From contig JAVDOI010000019.1 of NCBI GenBank assembly GCA_032191485.1, positions 12,818,702 through 12,882,701 on the forward strand: a DNA stretch of 64,000 nucleotides. Direction: 5' to 3'. This document shows positions 47,500 through 61,469 of this stretch, one piece after another; within the stretch, counting starts at the first letter, position 1, and every line of letters starts with the position of its first letter. This DNA comes from Leptoclinus maculatus (lineage: Eukaryota > Chordata > Actinopteri > Perciformes > Stichaeidae). Position numbers and translations under genes: made by a program. The notes below the pieces were generated by a model that saw only the letters and a program-made list of their open reading frames with translations, was not told the origin of the DNA and did not search any database.

Positions 47500-47583
47500 A
47501 TGATCATCAACAACAACAACGCTCAGCTTCAATCTGACTGCTGCAGCCTTCTGACACACCGAGCATTAATCCCTCAAGTATAA
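47500..47583 (+). other. creb3l2: Upstream ORF in the presumed creb3l2 5' UTR
   Basis: An ATG opens 27 codons beginning MIINNNNAQLQSDCC and ends at TAA, about 240 bases before the creb3l2 start codon. Whether it is in the transcript depends on the start site, which I cannot see. Confidence 0.4.
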
Positions 47584-47821
47584 ACCAACGGCACGTGTTT
47601 CTATTTATTTTATTTATTTCCTTTAACAAGTTGTTGGAAACTTTTTTATTTTTACACCGGAGTTGGAGCTTTCTTTTGGAGTTTTGGTTTTCAGTCCGAC
47701 TGCACTGCAACAAAACGCCCGTTTTTGTTTCCGCTGCATTTTTATTTCTGCTGCAAAAAAACAACAACAAACCGGCCAGAAGAGAGTGTGTGTGTGTGCG
47801 TGTGTGTGTGTGGAGGAAATC

Positions 47822-48001
47822 ATGGAGATCCTGGACGGTAGTGAACCGTTTCTACACTGGGACCGGAACCTCAGCGAGCTGTCTGAGGCTGGAGAGATCG
47901 ACCGTGTGCTCTACACCAATGTAAGTTATCGATCAGGGTGATTGGCTATGAAGGAGAAATAATCACCTTTTAATCACTTTGATTGAGAAGAGGGGGGAGG
48001 G

Positions 48002-48050
<49 letters not shown>

Positions 48051-48897
48051 GGTACCCGGCTCTCCATTCACAACTTGAGCCTTGAGGTCCAGGATGCAAC
48101 TTTGTTTTTTGATGATTTCTCAGCCTCCTTTTCCTTCCTTTCTTTTCCTTGAAAAGCATTTTTTAGCAAGATGGTGACAAAGTATTCAAAATGAGAGATA
48201 ACTGAGATAAACTATCTATGAATGACAAAAAACAACTAGTTTTTGAGGATATGGAACTTCAAAATGAGACTCTTAATGTTCTTTTAGTGTTTTAACTTGT
48301 GATGAACATTTAGGTCAGAAAGGTTATAACTCAGATGCTTTATTTGACATGGGGTGGTACACTTTATATAGCTTTTAATGAAGAGTTTATACTTAATATC
48401 ATATTTAAGTTTTCATACTTTATCTTTGGACTTTGTTTATAGCAAATTGCAGGTCATAGTTGAACCAAATAGTGACATATTTTAGGAGCATTGCGTCGGT
48501 GTTAAAGCCATCTTTTTCAGGTATACTCATAGCTTTTACTTTTCCATGAACAGATATTTTCCATCAGCTATTTTCACCAGTGACGCTGCTTGTGGCCCCC
48601 AAGTTGAAAATGTGGCATTAGGTTTCTTCCAAAACGTATTTGTCGTTGCAAATTAGTTGTATTTTAACAACGTTATTTCTAGGTGACGGTGTTGAATAGT
48701 TTGTGAACATGTTTGAGTCTAAAGACGTAAAGTTATTGTGTACGTTCTTGCTATTTTGCAGAGTTACATATCACGACGAATACCACTTTTAATAGAAATA
48801 AGTTGCACACACAGCATCTCCTCAGGAAAGCTGCTTTAAAATGGCCTTCAGTTATGTAACTTGATGTGTGTCGTCCAGCCATATGTCTCTCGAGAGG

Positions 48898-48947
<50 letters not shown>

Positions 48948-49062
48948 TGTGTGTGTGTAGACGATGGGAGGGAGCGTTTGGGTTTACAGGGGAAAGATCC
49001 AGCTGGCTTGCAGGACGGGAATCAGACACCACAGAGGCCTATTGAGCCCTGAGACTGAGACA

Positions 49063-49115
<53 letters not shown>

Positions 49116-51084
49116 TGTAGGAAAACCTGCAGACAGGTAAAGACTTGTGCTTATAAAACTTCAGAGCATTCAAGCTGTGAATGTGGGCCTTTTTAAACGA
49201 GTCCCGAGGCTACGACTCCTGCAGCATCGGACCAGCGAGCTGCAGCTGTTCAAAATTTACTGCACATTTTTGGAAGATTGTGTGATGAGAAGAAAGATCT
49301 TCCTGCCGTACTAAGATTCAAATTCTGTAATCTTTTGCATTTAATTATAATTTATTACAACTTGCGTCTTTATTCTACTTCTGATGACATTTAAAGTCAC
49401 ATTATCGAACCCGCTTTAAAGGGCGATTGTGAAGCTTTTAGCAGAAATGGAATATATTATTAAAAACTTTGTTTTCGTTTGTTTCACATGAAACTAAGAG
49501 TCTTTGTGTTTTCGTTGGCTTAGAAAACTTCATATCTACATAGGGAGCGGGTTGCCTCCTGACCGCCATGTTGCACCTCCATGTTTCTACGGTAGCCCAG
49601 AAAGGTCAAAATCTCCGACACGCTGCGGTACCTGGAGGCGCACGGTGCAAAGCGTTGCTTTTATTTAGTTTTGATACCTGTGATTTTGGCTCTGCATTTC
49701 TTGCTATTGTATCAAAACTGTTTTGTGTTGCTGTCCCACTTTACTGCTCTCAACTATCCGATGCTCAAAGTTGAACCTCTCCAGGTGTTAAACATGAAGC
49801 CTCGCTCTGCCGCTCATGCCGACGGCACACAAAGGTCAGGTTGTGTTAAGCAGTGGGACTAAGATGCTCTTGTTAGAGGTGAATATTCTATATATATATA
49901 TAGTAAAGCATGAATAGCATGTGTGTGCGAGTGGGGGATGCATGAAGACTGCAGTGTTTGAATCCCGGGCAGCTTGGGAAACAGACTGGAGTCTTTGTTG
50001 GGTCTCACTCTCACTTTCTCACTCTCACTTTCTCTCCCCGGGGGTTTCGTTGACGTGAGATTCCTCACAACAATGTAAAGCCTCTCGGTCGGTCGCATGT
50101 GTGGGATCCTCGATCTCTGCTTCCCTCATCAGTCCGACGTCCCTCCCTCCCATCTCCCTCTCTTTGTCTCCGCTCATATCATAATCAAGTTCCTCAGGTT
50201 TTAGAATAATAACATAGCATCATAGCCAAGGTGAGGTTTGTTCTTTTATCTCCATTCATCCACGCGCCTCTGACGCAACAACGGACGTATTTGTGTGACG
50301 TAAGTTATATCTATTTCAGGAAAGAGAAAACATGCTCCAAAACAGGAGGTCAAATTAATCGATTAATCAAAAATATCTTTATTTCTTCTTCAGTTTTCCT
50401 TAAGAGACAAAAAGACTGCTTTAACTTTGTGGTTTTGGCAGTCCCTGTAGACTAGTGGTAGTGTTTCTGAGCACCAGACTCCCTTTAGAAAACCTCTCAT
50501 TTTACTGCAGCAGGGTCTGACAGTCTGCTCCTCTCAGTCCTGGTTCTGGTTCTCCCGTGCCTCCCTTCCCTCCAGCGGGTCCAGCAATACGTCCTGGGTC
50601 TCCAGCAGCGTGGTGTCGGTGTTGGCTCCCAGAGAGGAGAAGCTTTGCTCCTGGAGGAGGAGGAGGAGGAGGAGACGCTGCTGCTGCTGCCGGGAGCTGA
50701 GCTCTCCTCCTCCCTCCGGAGATCCGACTGCAGGTCAGAGGCTGCAGGAGAAGCCGGAACTGGGTCTGTCCACGGTGGACCGGTCTCTGCTTGAGGATGA
50801 AGTGTTTGTAGTCATGAATTGATGCTCAGCTGGGAGATAACCGCCCGTCTTGGTTTGACCAAATGTCTGCTTTTGAGTTTAGGACGCTTGGCTTCCTGTC
50901 AGACAGATCAGGAAATAGACAGAGAGAAAGTGGCTGTAAACTGAAATGCTATTTCATGCTCTTACACATACTTGTCATTAAAAAAAAACTTAGCGTGGCG
51001 CTCAGCACATGGTGTACTCGTGGAGAGAAGAAGAGGACATGCAGAGGAAACGAGTATATTTGCTCTGCTCACGCTGCAGGACAG

Positions 51085-51135
<51 letters not shown>

Positions 51136-53518
51136 CTTACATAACACACAGCATACCTGCAGATAAAGACTCACCTGTGTCTTTAAATCAAACTCCAGCT
51201 GTAATACAGCCCTTCAATTGATATAATGGCTTTGACAGCTTAAGTATGCACTCAATACTGTGCTTTGAGGTACTTTTCTTGAGTATTTCCATTTTATGAT
51301 ACTTTATACTTCTACTCCACTACATTTGTCTGACAGCTTCAGTTTCTTTTCAGATGACAGGTTTTTATGTAGATTAAACTAGTTAACAGGATATAAAGGA
51401 GTTCAAATGCAACATACACATTAGTGCAGCAGAAACATCAGATATAATAGTAAAACACTGACGGGGAACATTTTACTGCAAAATCAATACTTTTACTTTT
51501 TAAACTTAAAGTTAAGAATATTTGTATTTTCACAGTGTGGTATTTGTACTTTTCCTCAAGTAAAGGATGTGAGTACACACACTCAGAGTCGCTTTATTCA
51601 TCGAGAGCAAACACAAGGAGTCGAAAGGTAAACAGACGGATCCGTGTGCTCACTGAGCTCAGCCTGTTCTCCGTCGGGGCAGGGCATCCTGCTCGCCGGT
51701 GGCCTCGCTCTGTCTCTCTCTGAATGCTCCATGTGTCTGTTGTGTCAGTCCGTAGGCAGCACACACACAGACACACACACACACACACACAGATAATGAG
51801 TAAATTACGACATAATTTCACAACCAGTCACATTTTACTGCCAATCAAAGTTCGAGTGTCTCCGATGTCTGTATCTATTTCAGTTTTACTCAGCAGTTAT
51901 CAAAGAAGTATTCAGATCCCTTACCAGGATTTTCTCAACACATAAAGGAAACACTTCATTAGTTTATCAATAACTTTCAACATCAACACATCTGGAGATA
52001 TCTGAAAATAAACTAAAGCTGTCAGAGAAATGTAGTGTAGTAAGAGTAACTTTAAATGTGTACTTGAGTAAATGTACTGGGTTACATTCCACCATTGTGT
52101 TCCAGTTATGAATATTACAACCAGACCGGCCTCTCCATTTTTAACTCCCCTAAAGGAATGCACCTGCGTTCGATAATGAAGCGTTATTAACGCAGGTGTG
52201 GTGCCGGATCTTCAGGTTGGTCGACTGAGAGTTGACTGTGTGAAACAGGCTACAGTTAAATTAATACTTACATCAATTATTTTTTAAGATACTATGATAC
52301 GGAGAATTTTCTGATTATAGAAACTTAAATCATCCAATCAGCTAAAATATAATCCTATTAGCAAATGCTAGCATCCTAACAAGCCAAACTAAAATGGGGA
52401 ACATGGTAAACCTGCTTAGCAACAGTGTTTTAGCATTTTGAGCATGTTAGCATGCTAGCATTACAGAGCTGCTAGCATGGCTGTTGATTCTTATTTTTGT
52501 TTGGAAACTGGAGCTGCTTACTGATTTACTGTTTATTACCATATTATGTTTCTGTGTTTGATTAATTAAAGTGACACATATCAATATAAGATATGTTTCA
52601 TACACATGGAAGCAGATCCCTACACAGTTAGTTTAAATAGCTAATCCATGTAGCTAAATTCTGCGTTTACGTCTGGTCTAACTAAAACCCCATTTACACC
52701 TGGCAGTAATGTGTGATCTCTACTTGGATATCCTACTTGGACAAGGAAAATGTTATATATGTTGTGTTAATACAAGAGCTAGTAAACTTAAACAAACTTG
52801 GCAAAAGCTAGTTAGCCACTAGCACTAGCTACTTGCGAGCTAGCTAGTGCTACTACTACTATAGCCAGGTGTATATGGGGTTTAAGAGACAAGAGTTTAG
52901 ATTTATTTATGTAATATTTAAAATATATAGTCATAGTCACAATAATGAAATCCCAGGTTGAAAGATAAGATAATTTTTCTTTAAGACATTGCAATAAATA
53001 GCGACGTACACTGGTTGTAAATGTTAAGGCCGTACACAAAATACTCGTGTGTTTCAGGGTTTTGGTGTCTTGGGGTTTTAAGGCTTCTCCTGAGGTTTTT
53101 CCACCCATAAAATATTTGGCACATTTCACAATATCTCTCTACGTTGCTTTAATCAGAGACACCTTGCTGACTTGAACTCTTTTGGCTTTAGAAAGTGACA
53201 GCGGGTCTACACATGGTGTGCAAATGGACGCACGAAGGCCACGTTTTCTCTCTTTTCTTCCCAAATCTGATGCAACTTTTCTCCCGACTTTGAAAGCGGA
53301 CTCAAGTTTTTGCTGCAGGCGGACGGCCGCTTGGGAGCAAAGCGAAGGTAGTAATCAGCGTGTGAGGGATCATTATGGAAAATCCACAGGAGCCTTCGCA
53401 AAGCTAAATTTACCTCCTCTGTCTGTATAATTCTGTCTGTCTCTTGATTCTGCATTTACCCGTCCCACATCTGCCCCCCTCCGGTTTTGCTTTAGTCACC
53501 ATAAAAGGTTTGAAATGG

Positions 53519-53558
<40 letters not shown>

Positions 53559-54791
53559 TTAGCAGGGTGTGGGCTTAATATCCCTGTGAGTAGCTCATAC
53601 AGGCAGCCCAAAAATGAGTCTGGAAGCTGTTTGGTATAATAGCAGCCTGGTGAAAATGCATCTAACTCACCACTCTTTCTTTTTTTCTTCATCAATTCTA
53701 AAAGACACCGAGGTGGAGATTTGAGCTTTAAGTTTGGAGCAATAAATATAATGTTATATACTTTAAATTTGCAGAATCAACAGTATTTAGATGTAGTTTT
53801 CGGGGCTTGAAACATCAAAGTGTTTCATGTGCTTATTAAACAGTATGAGCTGTGAGACCCCCTCTGATGTTTTTGTTTTTTTATGGATGTTGCAGCTCAT
53901 ATCCTGACTCAAAGTGTACAATCAGCTTTAAACAGAAACCTCTCCATCCGCTGTCTAGTTAACCTCTCACCCCTCTTTCCATCCCTCCTCCTCTTCCTCC
54001 TCCTCCTTCGTCACTCCTCCAGGGTGAGCTGAGAGTCGGGACGAGTCGGCTCCTGTCCAAAATGCCAGAAACTCCTCCATTGCTCCCATTTCCGAGTCTG
54101 CTTTTCAACCTCCTTGTTTCTCTTCCTGACTCTTCTTTCTTTGTGAACTATGAGTTATTCATCTTTCTCTTCCTCTCCAACTCTTTATTTGTTTTCACCG
54201 GTTTACTCTGTTTGTCTTTTTTAATTTACTTTTAAAGTACATTTTTTAATTGAATTTCCATATGAGCTGTTTTGAAACACTCAAAATTGGGCCTTGTTTC
54301 CTAAAAATGTCCTTCCCATGCAACAAACCTGCATTGTCTTTCATGTTTTGAGGAAAATGCATTTTGTTCTCACAACTAAATCTCTTGCTCGAGGTTAGAG
54401 ACAGATTGTGGTTATCAAACTTTCCACCTCAATAATATTGTCACACTACTGCGCACTGAACGCCAGCATTTTAAATAAAGTGTGAGGAACTGTCCAAGAA
54501 ATACTGAGCTGTGGGTGTGACTGCAGACAAACTGGGAATAAATGGGAACGATCTGATGTCTGGGTGACTTTTATCGGCCATCTCAGCGAGATGGAGGCAG
54601 ATATAAACATACTAAGATACAAAAATATTGCTTAAATCTATAATATCAGTAGTGGAATCCACGTTTTAAAAACCCATTCTAGTCAAATAATATGTCTCTG
54701 CATTCCTCTAAACAAACTCTTCATCTCACCTTTTCTCTTGAACCTTTCCATTTAAAGAGATGCGAACAAGCCCATTCATCCGTGCATAGTT

Positions 54792-54827
<36 letters not shown>

Positions 54828-55326
54828 CTTGACATTCAAGCATGCCTTTACTTGGCAAACGTCCCTCTCACAGAGCTCTAACGCTTTAACAGAGGATTTA
54901 AGATCAGAGGCGCGCCCAAACAAGTTTCCCGGGAGTGATTGCCTGTGATTAAAGCGATCTTTATGGAGTATTCAAGACCGGCATTGACCCAGTTATTTTA
55001 CCCAGAATCCAGCAGGAGTCCCTCAGATGAGGTCCCTGCCGATCATGACAACAAATGTTTTGTGGGTTAAATCCCGCAGCAAACAACCACGAACACAAAG
55101 AAAGCACTCGGGAGAAGACGTTGAGCTTAGCTTCTTCTAAAACTTCTCACTTCTTGTTTTGAAGTTTGCAGCAGAAACTTGTTGAGTTTCAGAGAGTTGA
55201 TGGTCATGAAGAGGAGAGAAGTTTGTGTCGAAGGAAGAACGTTTAGAAAACACAAAAGGAGAGCTGGAAAAACTAGAAAGGGGTGAGGGAGTTCACTGGT
55301 TGAGTAATGTCTGCGTGTGTGTGTGC

Positions 55327-55382
<56 letters not shown>

Positions 55383-55435
55383 AATGGTACTTTCTGACCG
55401 GTCGGTGTTACAGTGCAGAGATGGAAAAAGTTATT

Positions 55436-55517
<82 letters not shown>

Positions 55518-56038
55518 GACCTAGTTTATAATGAGCACACACACACTCAGGATGAGAGAGGGAGAGACATCAGAAGACAGCTGTGCTTGTTTTTGACACA
55601 AACAGTCTCAGCTGTGTTTGAGGACAGGAAGTACAGTCTTGATTTGATGATATGTGAACAGTGTTAAGTTGTGTGTCGGACTATTTCTTTAAAAACAACA
55701 CACACTATAAATATATATAGTAATTTGCTGCTGGTCTCTGTAGTTTTCATCAAAGAAACGGAAAGAAGTAGTGCATTTGTTCGGGACTATTTTCAGCAGC
55801 GGATTAATCCTCATTTGGTGCTCTAGTGCAGTTATTTTCAAAGTGCAAATTGGTGGAGAAAGGAAGAAGTTTTATCAGGACACACTGCAAGCCTCGAGCT
55901 GATATTGCAGCTTCTATCAGTCTGGTGAAGTCATTGCGTAACATCTGGAGGGTCAGTGTGTGTTTGGATGTGTGTGTGTGTGTGTGTGTGCAGAGTGGGG
56001 GTTGTACTCTGTGATCGGTCAGATTGACAGAGACTGGA

Positions 56039-56091
<53 letters not shown>

Positions 56092-59000
56092 GAGGGTAGG
56101 AGTTTGAACTTTTGGGAAGCCAGACGGGGGTATTTTACCAGAAGGGGGAGAAAATGAGAGCTTTTTCCATTTGTCATCGTCTGGGTCTGTTTTTTATATC
56201 GTCTCTGTTGTGAGGCCTCACTGATTCACACACACACACACACACACACACACCCACACCTGCACTCTCCCCGTCAGATAACGACCGACTCATAGATGTG
56301 AACTTTGACTCGGGATCTCTTTGCTGTGACACTTCCTATTTTTAACACACTTCCTTTCGTGGCTCTGCGTGCACTTCTTTAAATAAAGCGTGAAAACATT
56401 AATGACACCGAAAAAAAAAGGTCAAGGACGACGGTGTTGAACAGGAAGTGGACCTTGAGGTTTTGGGAGCTGGTTTGTAAAGGATCAGCTGTGATTTGTG
56501 TCACATTCAGGCGTTGTGTGTTTATTCCTGTCCTCACACTGTGGGTGGAGAGTAAACACTGCTGGACGTCACGCCGACTGTTATTCTCCCTCACATCCTG
56601 TTGTTTACATCCGTTTACCATCACTCCACCCCCGACACAATTCTGTTTAAAGAACGAATAAAATGGCAATATCAAGGCCGATTATGTTGTTTTTTATTTA
56701 GGCAACAAAGCTACTTAGTTACATTTAGGCAGGCAGGTTAATGAATCCAGTCAGTCAGGATTTCCTTGTCAGCTAAAAACTTGCAGGAGTTTCTTTGCTG
56801 TTTTTCTTCCTTCCATGACTGTTTTGCTTGTTCCTGATGCACTTACCTCCGTCCTTGATTAGTAGATAAATCTGGCTCAAATCAAGCTCTCGGGATCGCC
56901 GGTTTTGAACAACGTTGCTCGAAGGCTGCAGGGTCGTGCGTGCAACATGTTGCTTGATCTCATCTCTGGTTGTCTGAGATGTGTGTACTTTGTGGTTGTG
57001 ATTTGCTTTCGTACTTTGTTTGTTATTTATTGCAACTATGGAGGAAATGATGAGACGAGTAGAATCATGCGAGTCCCAGACAAGTTATATCTTATACATC
57101 TAGAATCTGAATCAGGGAGAGAGAGTGTGTGTGTGTGTGTGTGTGTGTGTACTTGTATCCTTGTGAGAACCACTTTCAGTCTCCTTCACAACGAGGACAT
57201 TTTTGTGAAGCGAGGTCACTTTAGTTCCTCAGACATTACGGAACGAATGATGTCAACAAGACAGATGTGTGTTTGTGTGTCCGTTTGGAAATGATGGTGT
57301 CACACTTAAAGCTGCACCATGTTAGCTCCTCCAACACAGCCCGGGCACGAGGCCTCGGTGCTGGGCTCGGCCCCCCTGCTGATAAGACCCAGATAGCAGA
57401 AACCCTCCAAGGCCTGGGATTTGTCTGATTATGCTGACTCGTAGAATATTAATGCCACAGCCGAGATGGCCTCGAGTCTCAGAGCTGTTACAACAAATGG
57501 TGGGTGATAAATAGTCCTGTTTACTATCAGGGTTATATAATGCAAACATATGATGGTTGTAGTTGTTTTGTGCAGAACAGCTGTTTTATACTTCCATACA
57601 CGTTTTCACGGATCATTTTATCCTTGATCCAACTAAGAAAAAAAGCTCTTTTGTCAAATTTCTCAGCTCTACTTTGAGTTTGTGTGGTTCTAATAAGATC
57701 AACTTAAGCATGCATTTGGCTTAAAACACAACCGAGTCTTTACACTTGAATCAAACAAAGTACATGTATTGATGAAAAGCTGAGGCTGTGCCTAATGTCC
57801 CCTTTAAAGCCTTGTGTGGGCCTGTCGACTATGCTGGAATAAATCACTGAACACTGGAATAAAAGACAAAATAGTTGTACTTTTTAGAAACCTCTTTGAT
57901 TTAATAATAAAAAGCTGCCGGCGTGTGTGATGCACAAACATTGTTTTTGTTATTAGCTGTTTATTCTGCTCAAACACTAGTTTACTGTCTCAATTTGACC
58001 TGAAGTTATCAACCAGTATTAAAGATCGTATTCTGAGCCGCTGAAGGAATCTCTGCCGCTCTGCAGACAAAGTCTCTACACATGTTAAAACTGCTCGCAC
58101 ACATTGTTAACATTCCAGCAGATACTTGCTGCACTTCGGCTCACAGCTGCAGGAACTGAGGTTTATGCAAATGTTTTCTTTTATCTAGAAGTGTTTTGGG
58201 AATGGTGGGAAATAACTACGAATGCAGAGGAACTGGATTTTTTGGTTCAAAAACCTGCAACAAAACTGAAACTGAAACATGTTTTTTTTAATTTTAGTAA
58301 CAAGGTTCGCTTCTGTCTCTCGGTTGGTTTTCCACCACCTGTTTATCTGTTCTGTAATATCATGCATCTTCTCAGCGCATGCTTTCAACAGTGTCCGGTG
58401 TAAAATAGGCAACAAAAACACTAGATTTTAATCTCACTCAGACAACTTTCAAGATAAACAAAGTTTTGTTTTACTAGTGAGGCAACTTTTATCTGTGAAG
58501 AAAAGGCACATTTATTTATATCTATATTCATTCACAAGGCAGTTTCAACAAGTTTTACCTTAATTTAAACTTTAACAGTAATTGGAACAAACTTCAAAGG
58601 ATTAAATAAAAGAAAGCAGAACATGTAAACAAAGCTGGAGGCAAAACTAAAAGAAAAGACATAAAAACAACAAGTCAGCAGAAAGTAACAAAACCAGCTG
58701 ACCATGAGTTATCAAGATGTTTAATTAAATATTAACATTAGATGATAGCTGTCTAGACAGGGAGAAGCTCATGAGCCTTATAATGACTTATTATATCAGG
58801 GTTTTAAAAGTCTGACTCTGTGTATTTGCATTTATGGACGTTTATTTGCGATGTACTGTCTTATAAATGAGTGATCTATAAAAAAAAGCCATTAGTTACA
58901 GATTATAAACCTATTGGTGACTTAACTATGAATACATTATTTAACTTTATTATTTAACTTTTGGTCTAATGTGGTTATGAAGGGACACGTGATGGTCTAT

Positions 59001-59188
59001 AGTGGCTGGAACAAGTCTTCAACCTGGATCCAAAACAAACAAACATTGAGTTTATCTTGACATAACTCCGAGTGTGTCTTTTTATTAGTGTTTGTGAAGT
59101 TGTATCATCAGCAAAAGTACACACAGATGAGTCCAGGGCAAGGTACACACACACACTGACACACACTCTCCAGGGAGATGACCCTTGG

Positions 59189-59229
<41 letters not shown>

Positions 59230-61284
59230 GCTCTTTAAGGGAGGAAGGTGTTACGTCATCAAACGTCCCTCCTCTTCCTACCTCTGCAGTTTTAAACTTC
59301 TGGTCATTAAGCGTTAAAACAGACATCCTACTTTATTTAACGGAAGAATTACAGGCCTGAGAGGACATTCCTTCCACTCCTCTTCCACTCCCAGACCGTT
59401 AATTTAACTGCTAACTACTGACCAACGCAGCTGTTGAGGCTTTTATTGTGAAGGCTTATCACTCTCCACTCTGCCTGGGAGTGTTTTTAAAGAAATTGTT
59501 GCACCACTTAAGTACAGACTGAAATATCTCAACAACTATCTGATGGATTGGTATGACATTTTGTACAGACATTCATGATCCCCAGAGGATGAATCCTTAT
59601 GACTTTGGTGATCCTCTGACTTTTCCTGTAGCGCCACCATGAGGCTGAAATTTGTAATTTAGCGTGAAATGTAGCTACAACTATCAGATGGATTGGTATG
59701 AAATTTGGTGTGGGAGTTGTCCGTGTTTTCATCTTACAACTTTAACCCTTTCACAGTGTGTTTTCATTTCACGACAGTTAATTGTAAACTTTTTTGGTCG
59801 CCTAAAAACGTCTTATTCAGCTTATTCAGCGTCCAAAAAAGCAACACGGTGACAAAAAAGGAGATGCTCTTTGGCTCAATCTCAGCTAACAGTTTCCCTT
59901 CGCTCTCAGTTCTGCCTCTGATTGCTTAATAGACTTTTCTGACCCAGTTCGGCATCTTCTCCTCGTCAGTGTTCCTCTGATTTGTATTAAGATCAGGCCT
60001 CCGAGAGGATTGTCTCTCTTTGGAGGAACCAGGAGCTGGAGAGATAATCTCTCTGTTTTTCCTCCTCCGTCGACAGACTTCATTGTGGCTTCATTAAAAG
60101 ATAACAATCTGCACTTTCAGCGACGTCCTCTGCTGTGTTTCGATATGTTACTCAGAAAGAACATGAGAATAGGCTCTTTGTTAACACCACTGCTCCTTCA
60201 GAGTGGTTACGGATTCTTGCCCTAGTTCCAGTTTACGCTCCCAGTTTTTCCCATTTAGGCTTTAAGTTTCCCAGCCGAAGAGTGTCGAGTTACAGTCGAC
60301 CCCAAATAACGCCTCTGCGTTGGGCTGCGAAGACAAAGAGGTTTCTGTTGTGTGTGTGTGTGATGAGTTACACCCGACCAGTGACCGATCCTGCAGCCCG
60401 GTCTGCTCCCTGCATCACATTTTCTTCTCCACCACACAGAGAAAATGACAGAGAGCGAATACAAATCCTCTCTATATGTGTGTGTTTGGTGTGGTTCTGC
60501 AGAGATGGACCTCTCCCATTTCCTTTCCTTGAACAACATGAGGCTTTATTCCTCGCTGTGTAAACGTCTGCTCTGTGAATTAGCTGTGAGCTAAAACCTG
60601 AGCCCCGTTGTAGCCTGTGTTGGTTTGCATTTCGGCAGATTAGCATAATTTAAAGTATCACAATATCACTGGATTACTGAAGATAATGTGAAAATGTGAT
60701 GTTTCTGCAGTTCCAAGGAGCCTCTTATTTGCTATGATTTGCATGCGGATTTAAGAATCGTATTCATGGTTTATATTGATCTGACGAAACTACAAGTTAA
60801 TGTCAAATGTCACTTAAACCCACAAAAGATGGCCTTTTATTTAAAGATGGGTTCTGGATGTAATTACTCCTCCCTAAAAACTACACCCTCTATTACCATC
60901 ATGATGGTTTCTCCTCTTTTTCAGCTGAAGCCTGATCAATCTCCTTTTCTTTACTCCCTCTTTGAGAGGATATTTTCAAACCATTTTTCTCTAAACTTGA
61001 ATAAATGTTCACTTTTAATCGAGTTAACTTCATATATGTTTTATTAATTTACAAAACCCTCAACTGTCAGTAACTGAGCAATAATACCAGCAGCAGACGT
61101 ATGAGATGTGGTAACCAGGAGACGCTGTAAAGCGTCGTGAACTGCTGTAAAGATGGCTCGTGCACACTCATACGTGCACTCTTTTCTTGGCTGAAAGGTG
61201 GAAATGGACCCATCTGATGGATAAGTGTGTAAATATTTGTCTTCCCTCCTTGAGTAGATTCATGGTACGCTGTCGTTGTTTGCA

Positions 61285-61346
<62 letters not shown>

Positions 61347-61425
61347 GCCTGAAACCAGCGGCCTTATAGGGCAGCATATGGTGGCAGGAGCGTGCTGTGT
61401 GTTTATGGAGTTAAGAGGTCATTTC

Positions 61426-61469
<44 letters not shown>

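Noticed and set aside
50600..50822. Plus-strand frame with an Arg run and Glu run
   Set aside because: The acidic and basic runs come from a (GAG)n tract. The minus-strand reading of the same region is the more coding-like and is reported as a finding.
53182..53455. Overlapping 82-codon frames on both strands in creb3l2 intron 1
   Set aside because: Neither has a recognisable domain. Possibly an old repeat or conserved non-coding sequence, but nothing supports translation.
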